Of a stretch of DNA of 50,482 bases, positions 18,820 through 28,115 are shown one piece after another. Origin of the DNA: Shewanella cutis (GTDB taxonomy: Bacteria > Pseudomonadota > Gammaproteobacteria > Enterobacterales > Shewanellaceae); contig NZ_JACSDI010000025.1 of the NCBI RefSeq assembly GCF_022410515.1, positions 1 through 50,482 on the forward strand, in the 5' to 3' direction. The notes under the pieces are model-generated. The model searched no databases. It was not told the origin of the DNA and saw only the letters and a program-made list of their open reading frames with translations. A program made the position numbers and the translations under genes. Each line of letters begins with the position of its first letter. Position 1 is the stretch's first letter.

Positions 18820-18883
18820 GCTATTAAGGTTGGGTGTCCAACTTTAAAACAGCTATTAAGGTTGGGTGTCCAACTTTAAAACA
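18820..18883. repeat. Two tandem 32-bp repeats with GGGTGTCC core
   Basis: A 32-base unit beginning GCTATTAAGGTTGGGTGTCC is present twice head to tail (18820-18851 and 18852-18883). It shares GGGTGTCC with the repeats at 18695-18730. Confidence 0.85.
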
Positions 18884-18911
18884 GCCTAATCCAAATCAGT
18901 ATTCCTAGGTA

Positions 18912-19376
18912 TTAAATTGCGCCTTCAAACCCAAGCTGACGCCAGGCTTCGTAGCTGATAATCGCCACGGCATTGGAAAGGTTGAGGCTGCGACTGGTGG
19001 CTGCCATCGGAATGCGTAATCGCTGCTCGGTCGGGATCGACTCAATAATCGGCATAGGTAGCCCACGGGTTTCAGGGCCAAATAGCAGCACGTCATCCTT
19101 AGCAAAACTGAGTTCAGTATGCGGGCGGCTGCCCTTAGTAGTACAGGCCATAATGCGTTTGCCAGCCATGGCCTCGAGGAAGGCCTCAAAGTTTTTATGG
19201 CGAGTCACATTGGTTAAATCGGCATAGTCTAGGCCCGCGCGGCGCAGTTTTTTCTCTTCAAAATCAAATCCAAGTGGCTCAATTAGATGCAGTTGGCTGC
19301 CGTTGTTTGCGCAAAGGCGAATTATATTACCCGTGTTGGGTGCGATTTCTGGCTCATAGAGTGCGATATGGAACAT
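18912..19376 (-). CDS. trmL: tRNA (cytidine(34)-2'-O)-methyltransferase
   Basis: A SPOUT-class methyltransferase that modifies the wobble base of certain leucine tRNAs, using S-adenosylmethionine. The 154-residue protein is single-domain, with EIAPNTGNIIRLCAN at residues 9-23, the LLFGPETRGLP loop and the C-terminal knot IPMAATSRSLNLSNAVAI, all features of the YibK/TrmL family. It is complete and has normal length. It is monocistronic and oriented away from the EamA gene. The transposase repeats lie directly downstream of its stop. Confidence 0.93.
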   Translation of the reverse strand: MFHIALYEPEIAPNTGNIIRLCANNGSQLHLIEPLGFDFEEKKLRRAGLDYADLTNVTRHKNFEAFLEAMAGKRIMACTTKGSRPHTELSFAKDDVLLFGPETRGLPMPIIESIPTEQRLRIPMAATSRSLNLSNAVAIISYEAWRQLGFEGAI

Positions 19377-19572
19377 GCTTGCCCGCCTATAAAAAATGAC
19401 GCCCGATTATACGGCAAACAAGGCTTAAGCACAGCTCTGCGTGCGCATATCTACAGCGGCATAAACGCTAGTCCCTTTTCTTTTCTCACTATTAACCTTA
19501 TCTCAGCGCTTGCCTGTTTTATTCTCTCAAAGTAATATATCTCAATATCAAGATACTTTTTAAGAAGTCATT

Positions 19573-20427
19573 ATGCCGTTTGTGATTGCGTTACTCGCCC
19601 CGGTGTTTTGGGGGACCACTTATGCACTGGTGAGTCTTTACTTACAGGATATGTCGCCCTACTGGGTGGCGGTTTGGCGCGCGCTGCCTGCGGGCATATT
19701 GCTGCTGATGCTGCGACCACGTTTGCCGACGCTGGCGTGGTCTAAATTAAGCTTGCTGGCGTTTTGTAATATTGGCGCCTTCTTTGCACTGTTGTTTATT
19801 GGCGCCTATCGGCTACCGGGTGCCGTTGCGGGCACGCTGGGGGCGACGTTGCCATTAATCTTTTTGATCCTCGCTTGGTTGATTGATAAAAAACGTCCGG
19901 GGATGAAGTGGCTACTGCTCGGTTTGATGGGGTTAGTTGGGGTGATCTTACTGCTAAATCCATCTGCAGATCTCGACCCGATTGGTGTCCTGTGTATGTT
20001 GAGTGCGACGACTTTAATTGCCTTTTCTTCCCGCTGGATGCAGCGCTGGGATGTGGGCGATTTTTTAGTGCTTACCGCATGGCAATTACTCTTGGGGGGA
20101 TTGATGTTGATCCCGCTGGCGTGGTTTATGGCGGGGCCGCCACAGATACCGAGTATGAATGTGGTTCCTTCACTCATTTGGTTAGCTACTGCCAATACCG
20201 CGGTGGCCTATTGGGCTTGGCTGTGGTCGATGCGAAATTTAGGACCAGAAATCATGGGCATGGTCGCTTTAGTCAATCCCGTGGTTGCCGTATCATTAGG
20301 CGTATTGATTGTGGGTGAAACCTTAGATATGCGCCAGTGGGCAGGGATTTTAGTGATTTTATTGTCTCTGCTGCTGATGAAATTGCCGCAAAATTTGAGG
20401 TGGAGTCCCTTAAAAGCGAGGGGTTAA
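19573..20427 (+). CDS. EamA/DMT-family membrane exporter
   Basis: A drug/metabolite transporter with ten predicted membrane helices in two EamA repeats (about 1-135 and 140-280). The N-terminal APVFWGTTYALVSLYL and late PVVAVSLGVLIVGETLDMRQWAGILVI segments are typical. At 284 residues the length is normal. Substrates of this family include amino acids and other metabolites, and none can be assigned here. The stop TAA is followed at once by the ATG of a LysR gene, so the two are probably co-transcribed and the regulator may control the exporter. Confidence 0.88.
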   Translation: MPFVIALLAPVFWGTTYALVSLYLQDMSPYWVAVWRALPAGILLLMLRPRLPTLAWSKLSLLAFCNIGAFFALLFIGAYRLPGAVAGTLGATLPLIFLILAWLIDKKRPGMKWLLLGLMGLVGVILLLNPSADLDPIGVLCMLSATTLIAFSSRWMQRWDVGDFLVLTAWQLLLGGLMLIPLAWFMAGPPQIPSMNVVPSLIWLATANTAVAYWAWLWSMRNLGPEIMGMVALVNPVVAVSLGVLIVGETLDMRQWAGILVILLSLLLMKLPQNLRWSPLKARG

Positions 20428-21363
20428 ATGCTAAAACACTTAGACTTAAACTTACTGCCAGTACTGGAAATCCTCCTCGAGGAGCAAAGTGTAACGGCCG
20501 CGGCGGCGCGGCTGCACTTAAGTCAGTCGGCGGTGAGCAAGCAATTGACTCGCCTGCGGGAAGTGTTTGATGACCCCTTATTCGAGCGCACCGCTTACGG
20601 CTTAAAACCGACGCCCAAGGCGCTGTCGCTGGCGCCCGACTTACGCCAATGCTTACAGCAATTAGCGCAATTTACTCGGCCCGATAGTTTTGAGCCCGCC
20701 TTAAGCCAAAGGCAATTTCGAATGCATCTGGTCGAAACCACCTATTCGTTGACCTTCCCGCATTTTATGCCTTCGCTCTTAGCGCAGGCGCCCGGGGTGA
20801 GTCTCAATTGCCAAACGTGGCGGCTCGATACTATGGACAAATTGCTGCGCTGCGATATTGACTTGGCTATTGGCTGCCGCGAATGGGATGAACGCTCACC
20901 CATGCATGTTAACCATATTCCGGACGATCTCAATTATGTTGAATTAGTGCAGGATTATACGGTTTGCCTGATGCGCCGCGACCATCCTGCATTAGCGCAG
21001 GAGTGGAATCTCGACACCTTTTTAAGCTATCGCCAGTTGCAGGTGGCCTTTGGCGGCTTGGAACATTGGTTACTGGACGATGTGCTGCAAATGCAAGGGC
21101 GGAAACGGGATATTGCGGTGAATATGACCGACTTCCAGAGTGCGCTGGCCCTGTGTGAGCAAAGCGATTTAATTCTTTGCGCGCCGTCCCGTTATGCCTT
21201 AGCGGTGATGAAGTCATTTGATCTTAAGTATTTACCTTCACCCATTAAGCTGATCCCCGGCGCTTACCTGCTGATGTGGCATAAGCATTTCGAGCACGAC
21301 CTCAGCCATAAATGGCTGCGGGAACTGATTATTAACAAAGTCAGCGCCTCGCTCCCTAACTAA
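20428..21363 (+). CDS. LysR-family regulator coupled to the EamA gene
   Basis: The N-terminal helix-turn-helix (residues 5-65, SVTAAAARLHLSQSAVSKQLTRLREVFDDPLFERTAYGLKPT) is of the NodD/LeuO-like subgroup, and a substrate-binding domain follows from about residue 95. The length of 311 residues is normal. The ATG touches the stop of the exporter gene, implying coupling. The last bases overlap the convergent patatin gene by eight bases. The ligand is unknown. Confidence 0.88.
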   Translation: MLKHLDLNLLPVLEILLEEQSVTAAAARLHLSQSAVSKQLTRLREVFDDPLFERTAYGLKPTPKALSLAPDLRQCLQQLAQFTRPDSFEPALSQRQFRMHLVETTYSLTFPHFMPSLLAQAPGVSLNCQTWRLDTMDKLLRCDIDLAIGCREWDERSPMHVNHIPDDLNYVELVQDYTVCLMRRDHPALAQEWNLDTFLSYRQLQVAFGGLEHWLLDDVLQMQGRKRDIAVNMTDFQSALALCEQSDLILCAPSRYALAVMKSFDLKYLPSPIKLIPGAYLLMWHKHFEHDLSHKWLRELIINKVSASLPN

Positions 21364-22228
21364 CTTCTGCCCCAGTGTTTAGCCAAGCTTGTAACTTGGG
21401 CAAAATCGCCTGTCCATCGGCTAGGCCTTGGTGATACACGGCGGTCACTTTATCGATATTACGGTCAAGTCGCGAAAGATTAAGTGGTGTAGCAGGGCGG
21501 ATCACAAAGGACTGGCCGCTGGCAACACTCTGGGCGAGTTCCTCGAGGGAGTGGTTATAACGTTGGTGGCGTACTTTGAGCGCAGCGGCCACTGCTGGAT
21601 ATGCTTGATAACACTTGCGAGCTAACCAATTGAACTTCATCGGCGATTTTCGATAGCTTGCATCTTGGGTCAGGATCACCACCTGGCGTTTATAGCCATC
21701 TTGCAGCGCCTGCGCTACCGGAATGGGGGCGGCGATGCCACCATCGAGGTAGGTTTGGTGGTTTATCGGATAGGGATTGGCCATAAAAGGCAGGCTCGAG
21801 GAGGCGATAAGCACGTCGAGCAATTTGTCGTGATCTTGAAAATCGGCCATGCCAAAGAAATCTGTCCGTCCTGTCTGGCAATTAAATGCCCCGACCTTAA
21901 ACTCAGTACCGCTCGTTAAAAAGGTTTTAAAATCAAAAGGCAGTAACTCATAGGCCATACGCTTATAGGTAAAATCGGTATTGACGTAATTCCCCGCGGC
22001 TAACCAGTGGCGTAGCCCCATGTAGCGCTTATCCCGCAGATATTGCTGCTGAATTTTTAAATTGCGGCCAAATTGGCGTGAGACATAAGAAGCGGGATAA
22101 ATCGCCCCCGCCGATACACCAATCACATAGGGGAAGTGCAATTGTTGCTGCAAAAAGGCATCTAACACGCCGGCAGTATAAATTGCCCTCAGGCCGCCGC
22201 CCTCTAACACTAAGGCCACATCTTGCAT
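21356..22228 (-). CDS. Patatin-like phospholipase (YjjU/RssA type)
   Basis: A serine acyl hydrolase with the patatin Ser-Asp dyad. The oxyanion loop is LEGGGLRAIYTAG (8-20), the nucleophile elbow is GVSAG with Ser39, and the catalytic Asp is in YLDGGIAAPIP. The 290-residue length and the order of motifs match the YjjU-like bacterial family. It probably acts on phospholipids or acyl-lipids from the cytosolic side, since no signal peptide is seen. It overlaps the end of the convergent LysR gene by eight bases. Confidence 0.87.
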   Translation of the reverse strand: MQDVALVLEGGGLRAIYTAGVLDAFLQQQLHFPYVIGVSAGAIYPASYVSRQFGRNLKIQQQYLRDKRYMGLRHWLAAGNYVNTDFTYKRMAYELLPFDFKTFLTSGTEFKVGAFNCQTGRTDFFGMADFQDHDKLLDVLIASSSLPFMANPYPINHQTYLDGGIAAPIPVAQALQDGYKRQVVILTQDASYRKSPMKFNWLARKCYQAYPAVAAALKVRHQRYNHSLEELAQSVASGQSFVIRPATPLNLSRLDRNIDKVTAVYHQGLADGQAILPKLQAWLNTGAEVS

Positions 22229-22309
22229 TGCGTTACTACTGTTGAGCCAATGGATAGCGCAGCATACTCCAGCTCGATATAGAAATAAAACCCGTGCTTG
22301 ATGAGCGAG

Positions 22310-23287
22310 TTAAATGGCTATAGCTAATCCAGAGATGAATTTTGGTGCTAGCTCGGAGGATTCGGGTTTCACCTGTAGGTGAGAATGGCTCGGGCTAAAA
22401 TCGATTTGGCTAAAATATTGGCTAAGGGCTGCAATGGCTTCTTTCACCTTGGCGGGTTGTTTGTCCCGCGCCGATGTTACGCTGTAAACACTGTAAGTTC
22501 GTAGTGACCACTCGGGTAAGAGTGTCACCAGCTGCCCCGATGCAAGGTATTGATGCACCTCGGGTTCAGGCAGCACGGCAAACCCTAATCCATCGAGGGT
22601 GAGTTGGATCAGCGTCTGCATATTGTTCACGCTGATACGCTGGGCTGGAAGCTCGATTCGCTCTTGAGTCTGTAAATGGGTTAAGAACTCGGGCTTAGCA
22701 TAACTGTGGCTGATGCGATTGAGCCCTTGTAAGTCGTCAGGATGTTGCAGGCGCTGATGCTGGGGAATACAGCTCGGGGCGGCACACAGCAGCATGCGCC
22801 AATCCGCCAACGGACGAGCGATAAGATTCGAATCCGAAAGGGGGCCGATGCAAATCGCCAGATCGATTCCTTCGTTGACTATATCGATTGGGCCGTCCTG
22901 CAATTGCAGATTGAGGCTGATCTGCGGATGGGCCGCCAATAAATGCGCTAATGGCTGGCTGAGTAAACCACCGCCAAAACCTACAGGGGCGGCAATTTTA
23001 AGCTCTCCTGAAGGTGTACCTTTTAATGCGTGCAGTTGATGTTCTGCGCTTTCTACTATTTTTATGATTTTTATGCAATTGTCATAAAATAAATGCCCCG
23101 CCTCCGTGAGCGTCAGATGGCGAGTATTACGGTGAAACAGACTAATTCCCATATCCATTTCAAGCTTTGCAACTTGTTGGCTCACCGCCGATGAGCTCAG
23201 ATTCAGCTGTGCTGCCGCTGCACTCATCGAGCCTTTTTCCGCGATGGTGGCAAACACGATCATGCCCTTGACCATATTTCTATTCAT
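22310..23287 (-). CDS. LysR-family transcriptional regulator
   Basis: The N-terminal winged helix (SMSAAAAQLNLSSSAVSQQVAKLEMDMGISLFHRNTRHLTLTEAG, residues about 17-65) is followed by a substrate-binding domain of the CrgA/DsdC-like subgroup that includes GELKIAAPVGFGG. At 325 residues it is slightly longer than usual because of a C-terminal tail. It is divergent from the TonB receptor gene, with about 120 bases between them that also contain a Fur-like box, so it may share control of that receptor. No effector can be named. Confidence 0.88.
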   Translation of the reverse strand: MNRNMVKGMIVFATIAEKGSMSAAAAQLNLSSSAVSQQVAKLEMDMGISLFHRNTRHLTLTEAGHLFYDNCIKIIKIVESAEHQLHALKGTPSGELKIAAPVGFGGGLLSQPLAHLLAAHPQISLNLQLQDGPIDIVNEGIDLAICIGPLSDSNLIARPLADWRMLLCAAPSCIPQHQRLQHPDDLQGLNRISHSYAKPEFLTHLQTQERIELPAQRISVNNMQTLIQLTLDGLGFAVLPEPEVHQYLASGQLVTLLPEWSLRTYSVYSVTSARDKQPAKVKEAIAALSQYFSQIDFSPSHSHLQVKPESSELAPKFISGLAIAI

Positions 23288-23362
23288 TCTTAAGCAACTC
23301 TTACAAGTGATTACTCAAAGTCTAACTTGAGCTGATTGTAACATAGGGATACATTGCCGTAT

Positions 23363-23377
23363 TGAAAATTATTATCA
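23363..23377. promoter_or_regulatory. Fur-box-like operator
   Basis: TGAAAATTATTATCA matches the 7-1-7 Fur consensus TGATAATNATTATCA at all but one defined position. It lies 33 bases before the start of the TonB receptor gene. Iron repression is the likely effect. Confidence 0.75.
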
Positions 23378-23409
23378 TTTAGAAGGCTGTTAAGGGAGAC
23401 TCGTTGGTT

Positions 23410-25401
23410 ATGTTGTTACGTCGTAAAAAGATCCTCGCACAGGTGGTTTCTGCTGCATTGTTACTGCCCGCAACTTACGCATTTGCAGATACCGCACCCG
23501 ATCTAGACAAGATGATGGAAAGGATTGTCGTCACTGCATCGGGCTTTGAACAGCAAGTGCGTGACGCGCCCGCTTCTATCAGCGTGATCACCCGTGAGGA
23601 TCTCGATACGCGTTTTTACCGTGATTTAACCGACGCCATGTTAGAAGTGCCCGGTGTGGTGGTGACTGGTGGCGCAGACCGGCGTGATATTAGTTTGCGG
23701 GGCATGGGTAGCCAGTACACGCTGATTTTAGTTGATGGTAAGCGCCAGTCTTCCCGCGAGACCCGCACCAACAGTGATGGCCCTGGCGTGGAAGGTGCTT
23801 GGACGCCGCCGCTCGCCGCAATCGATAGGATTGAAATTGTTCGTGGCCCCATGTCATCGCTTTATGGCTCTGACGCCATTGGTGGGGTGATCAACATTAT
23901 CACTCGCAAAGTCCCCAATGAGTGGCAGGGGGAATTGCGCCTCGATAGCACTTTGCAGGAGAAGTCGGCCTCGGGCAATGTGTATCAAGGCAACTTTTTT
24001 GCGAACGGTGGCTTGATTAAAGATCTGCTCGGCGTGCAGTTATACGGCCAATATACCCAACGTGAAGAAGATAATATCTATGGCGGTTACCGAGGTCGTG
24101 ATGCGGATAATCTCACCGCCAGATTTGCCCTCACGCCTAACCAAGACCATGACATTATGTTGGAAGTCGGCACCGCCAACCAAGAACTGGACAGCACCTT
24201 GGGTAAAACCGTTGCGCCATTGGCACCGGGTGCCAGTTGTGGTCGTGGTGGCTGCCCAGCATCGTCGACAACTGAGTATGAAAACAGCACCATTTCGCTA
24301 TCGCATACTGGGCGTTGGGACTTTGGCACCTCGGATACTTATATCAAGCACGAAGTGTACGATAACAAATCCCGTAAGATGAAAATCAAAAATACCGATG
24401 CTCAAACCAGTGTGATTGCCACCTTAGGTGAAAGTCATACGGCAACCTTTGGCGCTGCCTTCAATTATCAAGATCTCACCGATGAAACCGGCAATCAGGT
24501 TAGTGATTTACAAGATATTAGTCGCCGCCAATGGTCAGTGTTCTCAGAGGATGAATGGCGTATCGTCGATGATTTTGCCTTAACCTTAGGGCTGCGGTTA
24601 GATGATGATGAAAACTTTGGTGACCACCTCAGCCCACGGATTTACGGGGTATGGGGGCTGACCGAACACACTACCTTAAAAGGCGGTGTGTCGACGGGCT
24701 TTAGGGCGCCGAGCCTGAGGCAAACCGTGCCCGATTGGGGGCAGGTGAGCCGAGGCGGCAATATGTACGGTAACCCGGATTTACAACCCGAAACCTCAGT
24801 GAACTATGAGTTAGGCATTTACACCGATCTCACCGATTCCATCACCACCAGTGCTGGCGTGTTCTATAACGAGTTTAAGGACAAGATCACCCGTGTCGCT
24901 TGCCCTGCAACGAAATGTACCGATGGACCAAACCAGTTTGGCGCCGATCCCACCACTTATGTGAATATAGACGAGGCGGTCACTCAAGGGGTGGAGCTGA
25001 GTATCGACTATAAGATCTTGAGTAACTTAGCTCTAACAGGTAACTACACTTACACGGATTCAGAGCAAAAGACGGGTGCCTACAAAGGTAGTCCATTGAA
25101 TCAGTTACCTAAGCATTTAATACAATTGTCGGTTAACTATGAGCCGATAGATAACTTAAATACTTGGCTGCGGGTTAACTACCGTGGCGAAGAGAGCCAA
25201 CCGACCACAGGTCCTTCTTCGCGTAGTTTGATTGCGCCGTCCTATACGCTGTTAGATTTAGGGGCCAACTATCGCGTTAACGACAGCATTAAGTTCAGCG
25301 CGGGTATTTATAACGCCTTCGATAAGGAAATCACTCAAGAAGAATATGGCTACATTGAAGATGGCCGCCGTTACTGGTTAGGTATGACTTATAGTTTTTA
25401 A
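23410..25401 (+). CDS. TonB-dependent siderophore receptor, IrgA/CirA-like
   Basis: An outer-membrane beta-barrel that imports an iron chelate with energy from TonB. A signal peptide ends at TYAFAD. A TonB-box-like ERIVVTASG is followed by the plug domain (RDAPASISVITREDL, GADRRDISLRGMG) and a barrel that ends in the aromatic residue of MTYSF. Its GFRAPSLRQT and NPDLQPETSVNYELG segments fit the IrgA/CirA/FepA group. I use the ATG at 23410, spaced about 11 bases from GGGAGA, over the TTG two codons earlier. A Fur-like box precedes it and a terminator follows. Confidence 0.92.
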   Translation: MLLRRKKILAQVVSAALLLPATYAFADTAPDLDKMMERIVVTASGFEQQVRDAPASISVITREDLDTRFYRDLTDAMLEVPGVVVTGGADRRDISLRGMGSQYTLILVDGKRQSSRETRTNSDGPGVEGAWTPPLAAIDRIEIVRGPMSSLYGSDAIGGVINIITRKVPNEWQGELRLDSTLQEKSASGNVYQGNFFANGGLIKDLLGVQLYGQYTQREEDNIYGGYRGRDADNLTARFALTPNQDHDIMLEVGTANQELDSTLGKTVAPLAPGASCGRGGCPASSTTEYENSTISLSHTGRWDFGTSDTYIKHEVYDNKSRKMKIKNTDAQTSVIATLGESHTATFGAAFNYQDLTDETGNQVSDLQDISRRQWSVFSEDEWRIVDDFALTLGLRLDDDENFGDHLSPRIYGVWGLTEHTTLKGGVSTGFRAPSLRQTVPDWGQVSRGGNMYGNPDLQPETSVNYELGIYTDLTDSITTSAGVFYNEFKDKITRVACPATKCTDGPNQFGADPTTYVNIDEAVTQGVELSIDYKILSNLALTGNYTYTDSEQKTGAYKGSPLNQLPKHLIQLSVNYEPIDNLNTWLRVNYRGEESQPTTGPSSRSLIAPSYTLLDLGANYRVNDSIKFSAGIYNAFDKEITQEEYGYIEDGRRYWLGMTYSF

Positions 25402-25421
25402 CTTAAAAACAGTGATTTATA

Positions 25422-25452
25422 AAGAAGCCAGCACCTAGCTGGCTTCTTTTTT
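25422..25452. terminator. Bidirectional terminator between receptor and DUF4424 gene
   Basis: AAGAAGCCAGC pairs with GCTGGCTTCTT across five bases and is followed by six T residues on the plus strand. Confidence 0.85.
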
Positions 25453-25454
25453 GA

Positions 25455-26396
25455 TTATTCAAAATTCGGTTTACGAATAAACAGGATGCTGAGATCTTGC
25501 TTTGGCGTGAACTGTTTTTGCTGGAATTCAAAGGTGAGTGGGTCAGTTTTTTTAAGCTCGCCATCAAAACACAGGCTAATGAGATCAGTGGGCTGGGATT
25601 TTTTAATAGTGAGTTTGAAGTCCTTAATCGCCCCTTGCCAGTTATTGGCCGTGACCAAAATATAGCTAAGGTGGCTCCATTCCACGCCATATTCAACATC
25701 TTCACCGTCTTGTTTAACGACGAGATTGCGCTTCTTGATACCTTGTTTGGTGCTTTCATCTAAACAGGCAAGTTCAGTGTAAGTATCGATAATACTATTG
25801 GCAGTATCGGGGATGCCCGTTGAGAGGCTCGGCGTATAACTGTGGCTGATGGAGACAGATTGGCCCGCAGGGAAGGTTTGCTGCCACACAAAGTAATCAC
25901 TTAGGGTAAAGGCGATTTCTTGGTCCTCATCCAACCATTGACTGGGGAGCGCAGGTTTGCCCTTGGGGACTTCGCCATATTCGGCAAAATAGGCGACTTC
26001 CTCTACACCCCAGCCGAGTTTTTTAAGCTCGGCAGAAATATCGGTTTTATCGGCAAGTTGAGCGACGAGCCTGTGCTCGGTTGGCTGGGGTTTGCCATTC
26101 ACTTTAAGGGTGAAGTTATCGATGCTGCTATGATCGGCGGAGCCAAAAAACATCGGCGGCATGGGGAAGGCGATAGGGACGATAAGATCCTGCGAACTGG
26201 TGTTGGTAAACACATAATCGACCCTGATTTCGGCCTCGCTGATAAAGAGTGACTCTTTGTCCATACTGATATGCGGCTGATATTTAAGGGTGATTGAACC
26301 ATTGGCATCACCGAAACTGCTGTCGTTGGCAAAAACCGATGTGCTAAATAGCGGCGCGGTTATACTGCAAGCTAAGATGCGAAAATAAGATGGCAT
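25455..26396 (-). CDS. DUF4424-family exported protein
   Basis: A 313-residue protein with a signal peptide ending in SVFAND. The body resembles DUF4424: it has paired beta-sandwich elements (SLFISEAEIRVDYVFTNTS, IVPIAFPMPPM), the FAEYGE segment and an aromatic PAGQSVSISHSYTPS. The function of the family is not known; secreted members are thought to be periplasmic. It is monocistronic and convergent with the siderophore receptor gene, so no pathway link can be claimed. Confidence 0.75.
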   Translation of the reverse strand: MPSYFRILACSITAPLFSTSVFANDSSFGDANGSITLKYQPHISMDKESLFISEAEIRVDYVFTNTSSQDLIVPIAFPMPPMFFGSADHSSIDNFTLKVNGKPQPTEHRLVAQLADKTDISAELKKLGWGVEEVAYFAEYGEVPKGKPALPSQWLDEDQEIAFTLSDYFVWQQTFPAGQSVSISHSYTPSLSTGIPDTANSIIDTYTELACLDESTKQGIKKRNLVVKQDGEDVEYGVEWSHLSYILVTANNWQGAIKDFKLTIKKSQPTDLISLCFDGELKKTDPLTFEFQQKQFTPKQDLSILFIRKPNFE

Positions 26397-26426
26397 AAAT
26401 ATCTCAACGAATTAGAAATAATAAGA

Positions 26427-26660
26427 TTACTGGCGGCGGGCAAGTTCAATGGCCGCGGCAATGGCGTTGCGTGCCTGCGGGCTGTTTTTCCAACAAGTAG
26501 TGCGCAACATGCTGGCGACGAGGTTGGCGATATCCTCGACCTCATGCTCGGCTAACTGCGCAAGTGAGCTAATACCGATTTCTTCAAAGCGTTTAATGAC
26601 AGTCGGGCCAACGCCCTTAACGGCGAGTAGTGCTTGTTTTTCTTGCTCAGTAAAACCCAT
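26427..26660 (-). CDS. Small helix-hairpin-helix protein, 77 aa
   Basis: The core (residues 10-40, ALLAVKGVGPTVIKRFEEIG) is a helix-hairpin-helix motif like those that bind DNA backbones, with KGVGPT as the hairpin. It recalls the Cdd1-like family. I use the ATG at 26660 because AAAGGAG sits about 7 bases before it; a longer in-frame version starting further upstream lacks a ribosome-binding site. The C-terminus is rich in alanine and basic residues. It may bind nucleic acid, but its role is unknown. Confidence 0.75.
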   Translation of the reverse strand: MGFTEQEKQALLAVKGVGPTVIKRFEEIGISSLAQLAEHEVEDIANLVASMLRTTCWKNSPQARNAIAAAIELARRQ

Positions 26661-26737
26661 AACGAATACTCCTTTATTACTGGGTTGGTCACGAATGCGA
26701 ATAAACCGAGGCAAGAGTAGCGCGAAATCACCTTAAC

Positions 26738-26760
26738 AAAAAGGCCCATAAAGGGCCTTT
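26738..26760 (-). terminator. Terminator behind the HemN-like gene
   Basis: AAAGGCCC pairs with GGGCCTTT on the minus strand, followed by TT and then GTTAAG. It sits 18 bases beyond the HemN-like stop. Confidence 0.75.
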
Positions 26761-26777
26761 AGTGGTTTTACTCTTGC

Positions 26778-28115
26778 TTACATATCGCAGGGTTTGAGCG
26801 GTTTACGCAATTGCGCGCGCACGTTATCCATGCCAGCGTAGAACTCTTTCATCATTAACAGGCCCATCATCTTACCGTTATCTGTGATGATCAGATTATC
26901 GGGATCGGTGGGGTCGTTCTTGATGGCGCCAATCAGCTTCATCGAGGTCATTTCCTTAAACAGGGCTGTGTCTAAGTTAACGCCAAAGGTTTCGCGGAAA
27001 TATTTGCGCGACAGGCGACCGGAGAACATTCCCAGCAGGAAGCGATATTGCATCACATCTTTTTTGCTGTAGTTCTTCTGTTGCTCGACGCCCATCTTGC
27101 CGGCGGCGATCCGCTCTTGGTATTTACGTAGCGAGAAGGTGTTAACGTATAAAGTGTCATTCAAAAAGCTAAAGGAGCCTGAACCCACCCCTAAATACTC
27201 ATCGTAGTCGATTACATATTCATCAAAACCTTCGTCATTTGCTTTACCAAAGGCCCATGCAGACAACTGATTATATTGACCATTTAGACTGTTTAAGATT
27301 TGGCGGTACTGGTTGGCCATATCTGCTTGTGGTGCGGCGAGCTTGCCTTTAACACTCTTACGCGTTTGGTGCGTAATCATCAGCGGATAGGTGGTGATCT
27401 GTCTTGGGTCGAGGCGTGAGGCCATGTCTAAGTCGTGCTGGATCACTTCATCGGTTTGGCCGCGGAAGCCAAAAATTAGGTCGACGTTGATAATGGGGAA
27501 CAGCTCTTTAGCTGCCATAATCTTGTCGAAGGTTTGCTGGCCGGTGCCGAATTTTTCGAGGCGGTCGGTCATTTTTAAAATATCGTCGTTAAAGCTCTGT
27601 ACGCCGATAGACATGCGATCCACTAAACCCTTAAGTTGCTTAAAGCCTGGGCTGTCTAAATGCTGCGGATCTGACTCGCAGGACACTTCTTTAATATTTG
27701 GGAATAGCGTCTTGGCGTGTTCAATGGTGCGGGCGAGTTCATCTTCTAATACCGTGGTGGTGCCGCCGCCAATGTACATAGATTCAAAGTCATAGCCTAA
27801 GGCTTTGACCATCTCCATCTCTTTACGCAGGGAGATAAAGTAAGCGCGCGCCTTGTCTTCCTTAAACATAAAACGGTGGAAGGTACAGTACGAACACAAG
27901 GTATGGCAGAAGGGCACATGGGCATAAAGCATGTACTTTTTACCTTCGACCGGTGCGGGCATGATGTCGGCGGAGAGTGTATCGAGGCGAAGATTCTTAT
28001 CGACATAATACTGCATGACTCGTTCCATCGAGCTGAGCATCCAGTTAGGGACGGTAATATTCGCTTGATAAGGCGTTGCGATAGCGCCATTGAGCGTTTG
28101 AATAACTGAAGACAT
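26778..28115 (-). CDS. HemN-like radical SAM protein
   Basis: A member of the coproporphyrinogen-oxidase-like radical SAM family. The cluster motif CHTLCSYC places cysteines at 70, 74 and 77 for the [4Fe-4S] site. This is followed by the SAM-binding MYIGGGTTT, the SIGVQSFND segment and a HemN-type C-terminal domain, all within 445 residues. True HemN and the haem-handling ChuW/HutW proteins share this architecture, and the sequence does not decide between them. Nearby Fur-like boxes and siderophore receptors make an iron or haem role plausible (inference). It is monocistronic with its own terminator. Confidence 0.83.
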   Translation of the reverse strand: MSSVIQTLNGAIATPYQANITVPNWMLSSMERVMQYYVDKNLRLDTLSADIMPAPVEGKKYMLYAHVPFCHTLCSYCTFHRFMFKEDKARAYFISLRKEMEMVKALGYDFESMYIGGGTTTVLEDELARTIEHAKTLFPNIKEVSCESDPQHLDSPGFKQLKGLVDRMSIGVQSFNDDILKMTDRLEKFGTGQQTFDKIMAAKELFPIINVDLIFGFRGQTDEVIQHDLDMASRLDPRQITTYPLMITHQTRKSVKGKLAAPQADMANQYRQILNSLNGQYNQLSAWAFGKANDEGFDEYVIDYDEYLGVGSGSFSFLNDTLYVNTFSLRKYQERIAAGKMGVEQQKNYSKKDVMQYRFLLGMFSGRLSRKYFRETFGVNLDTALFKEMTSMKLIGAIKNDPTDPDNLIITDNGKMMGLLMMKEFYAGMDNVRAQLRKPLKPCDM

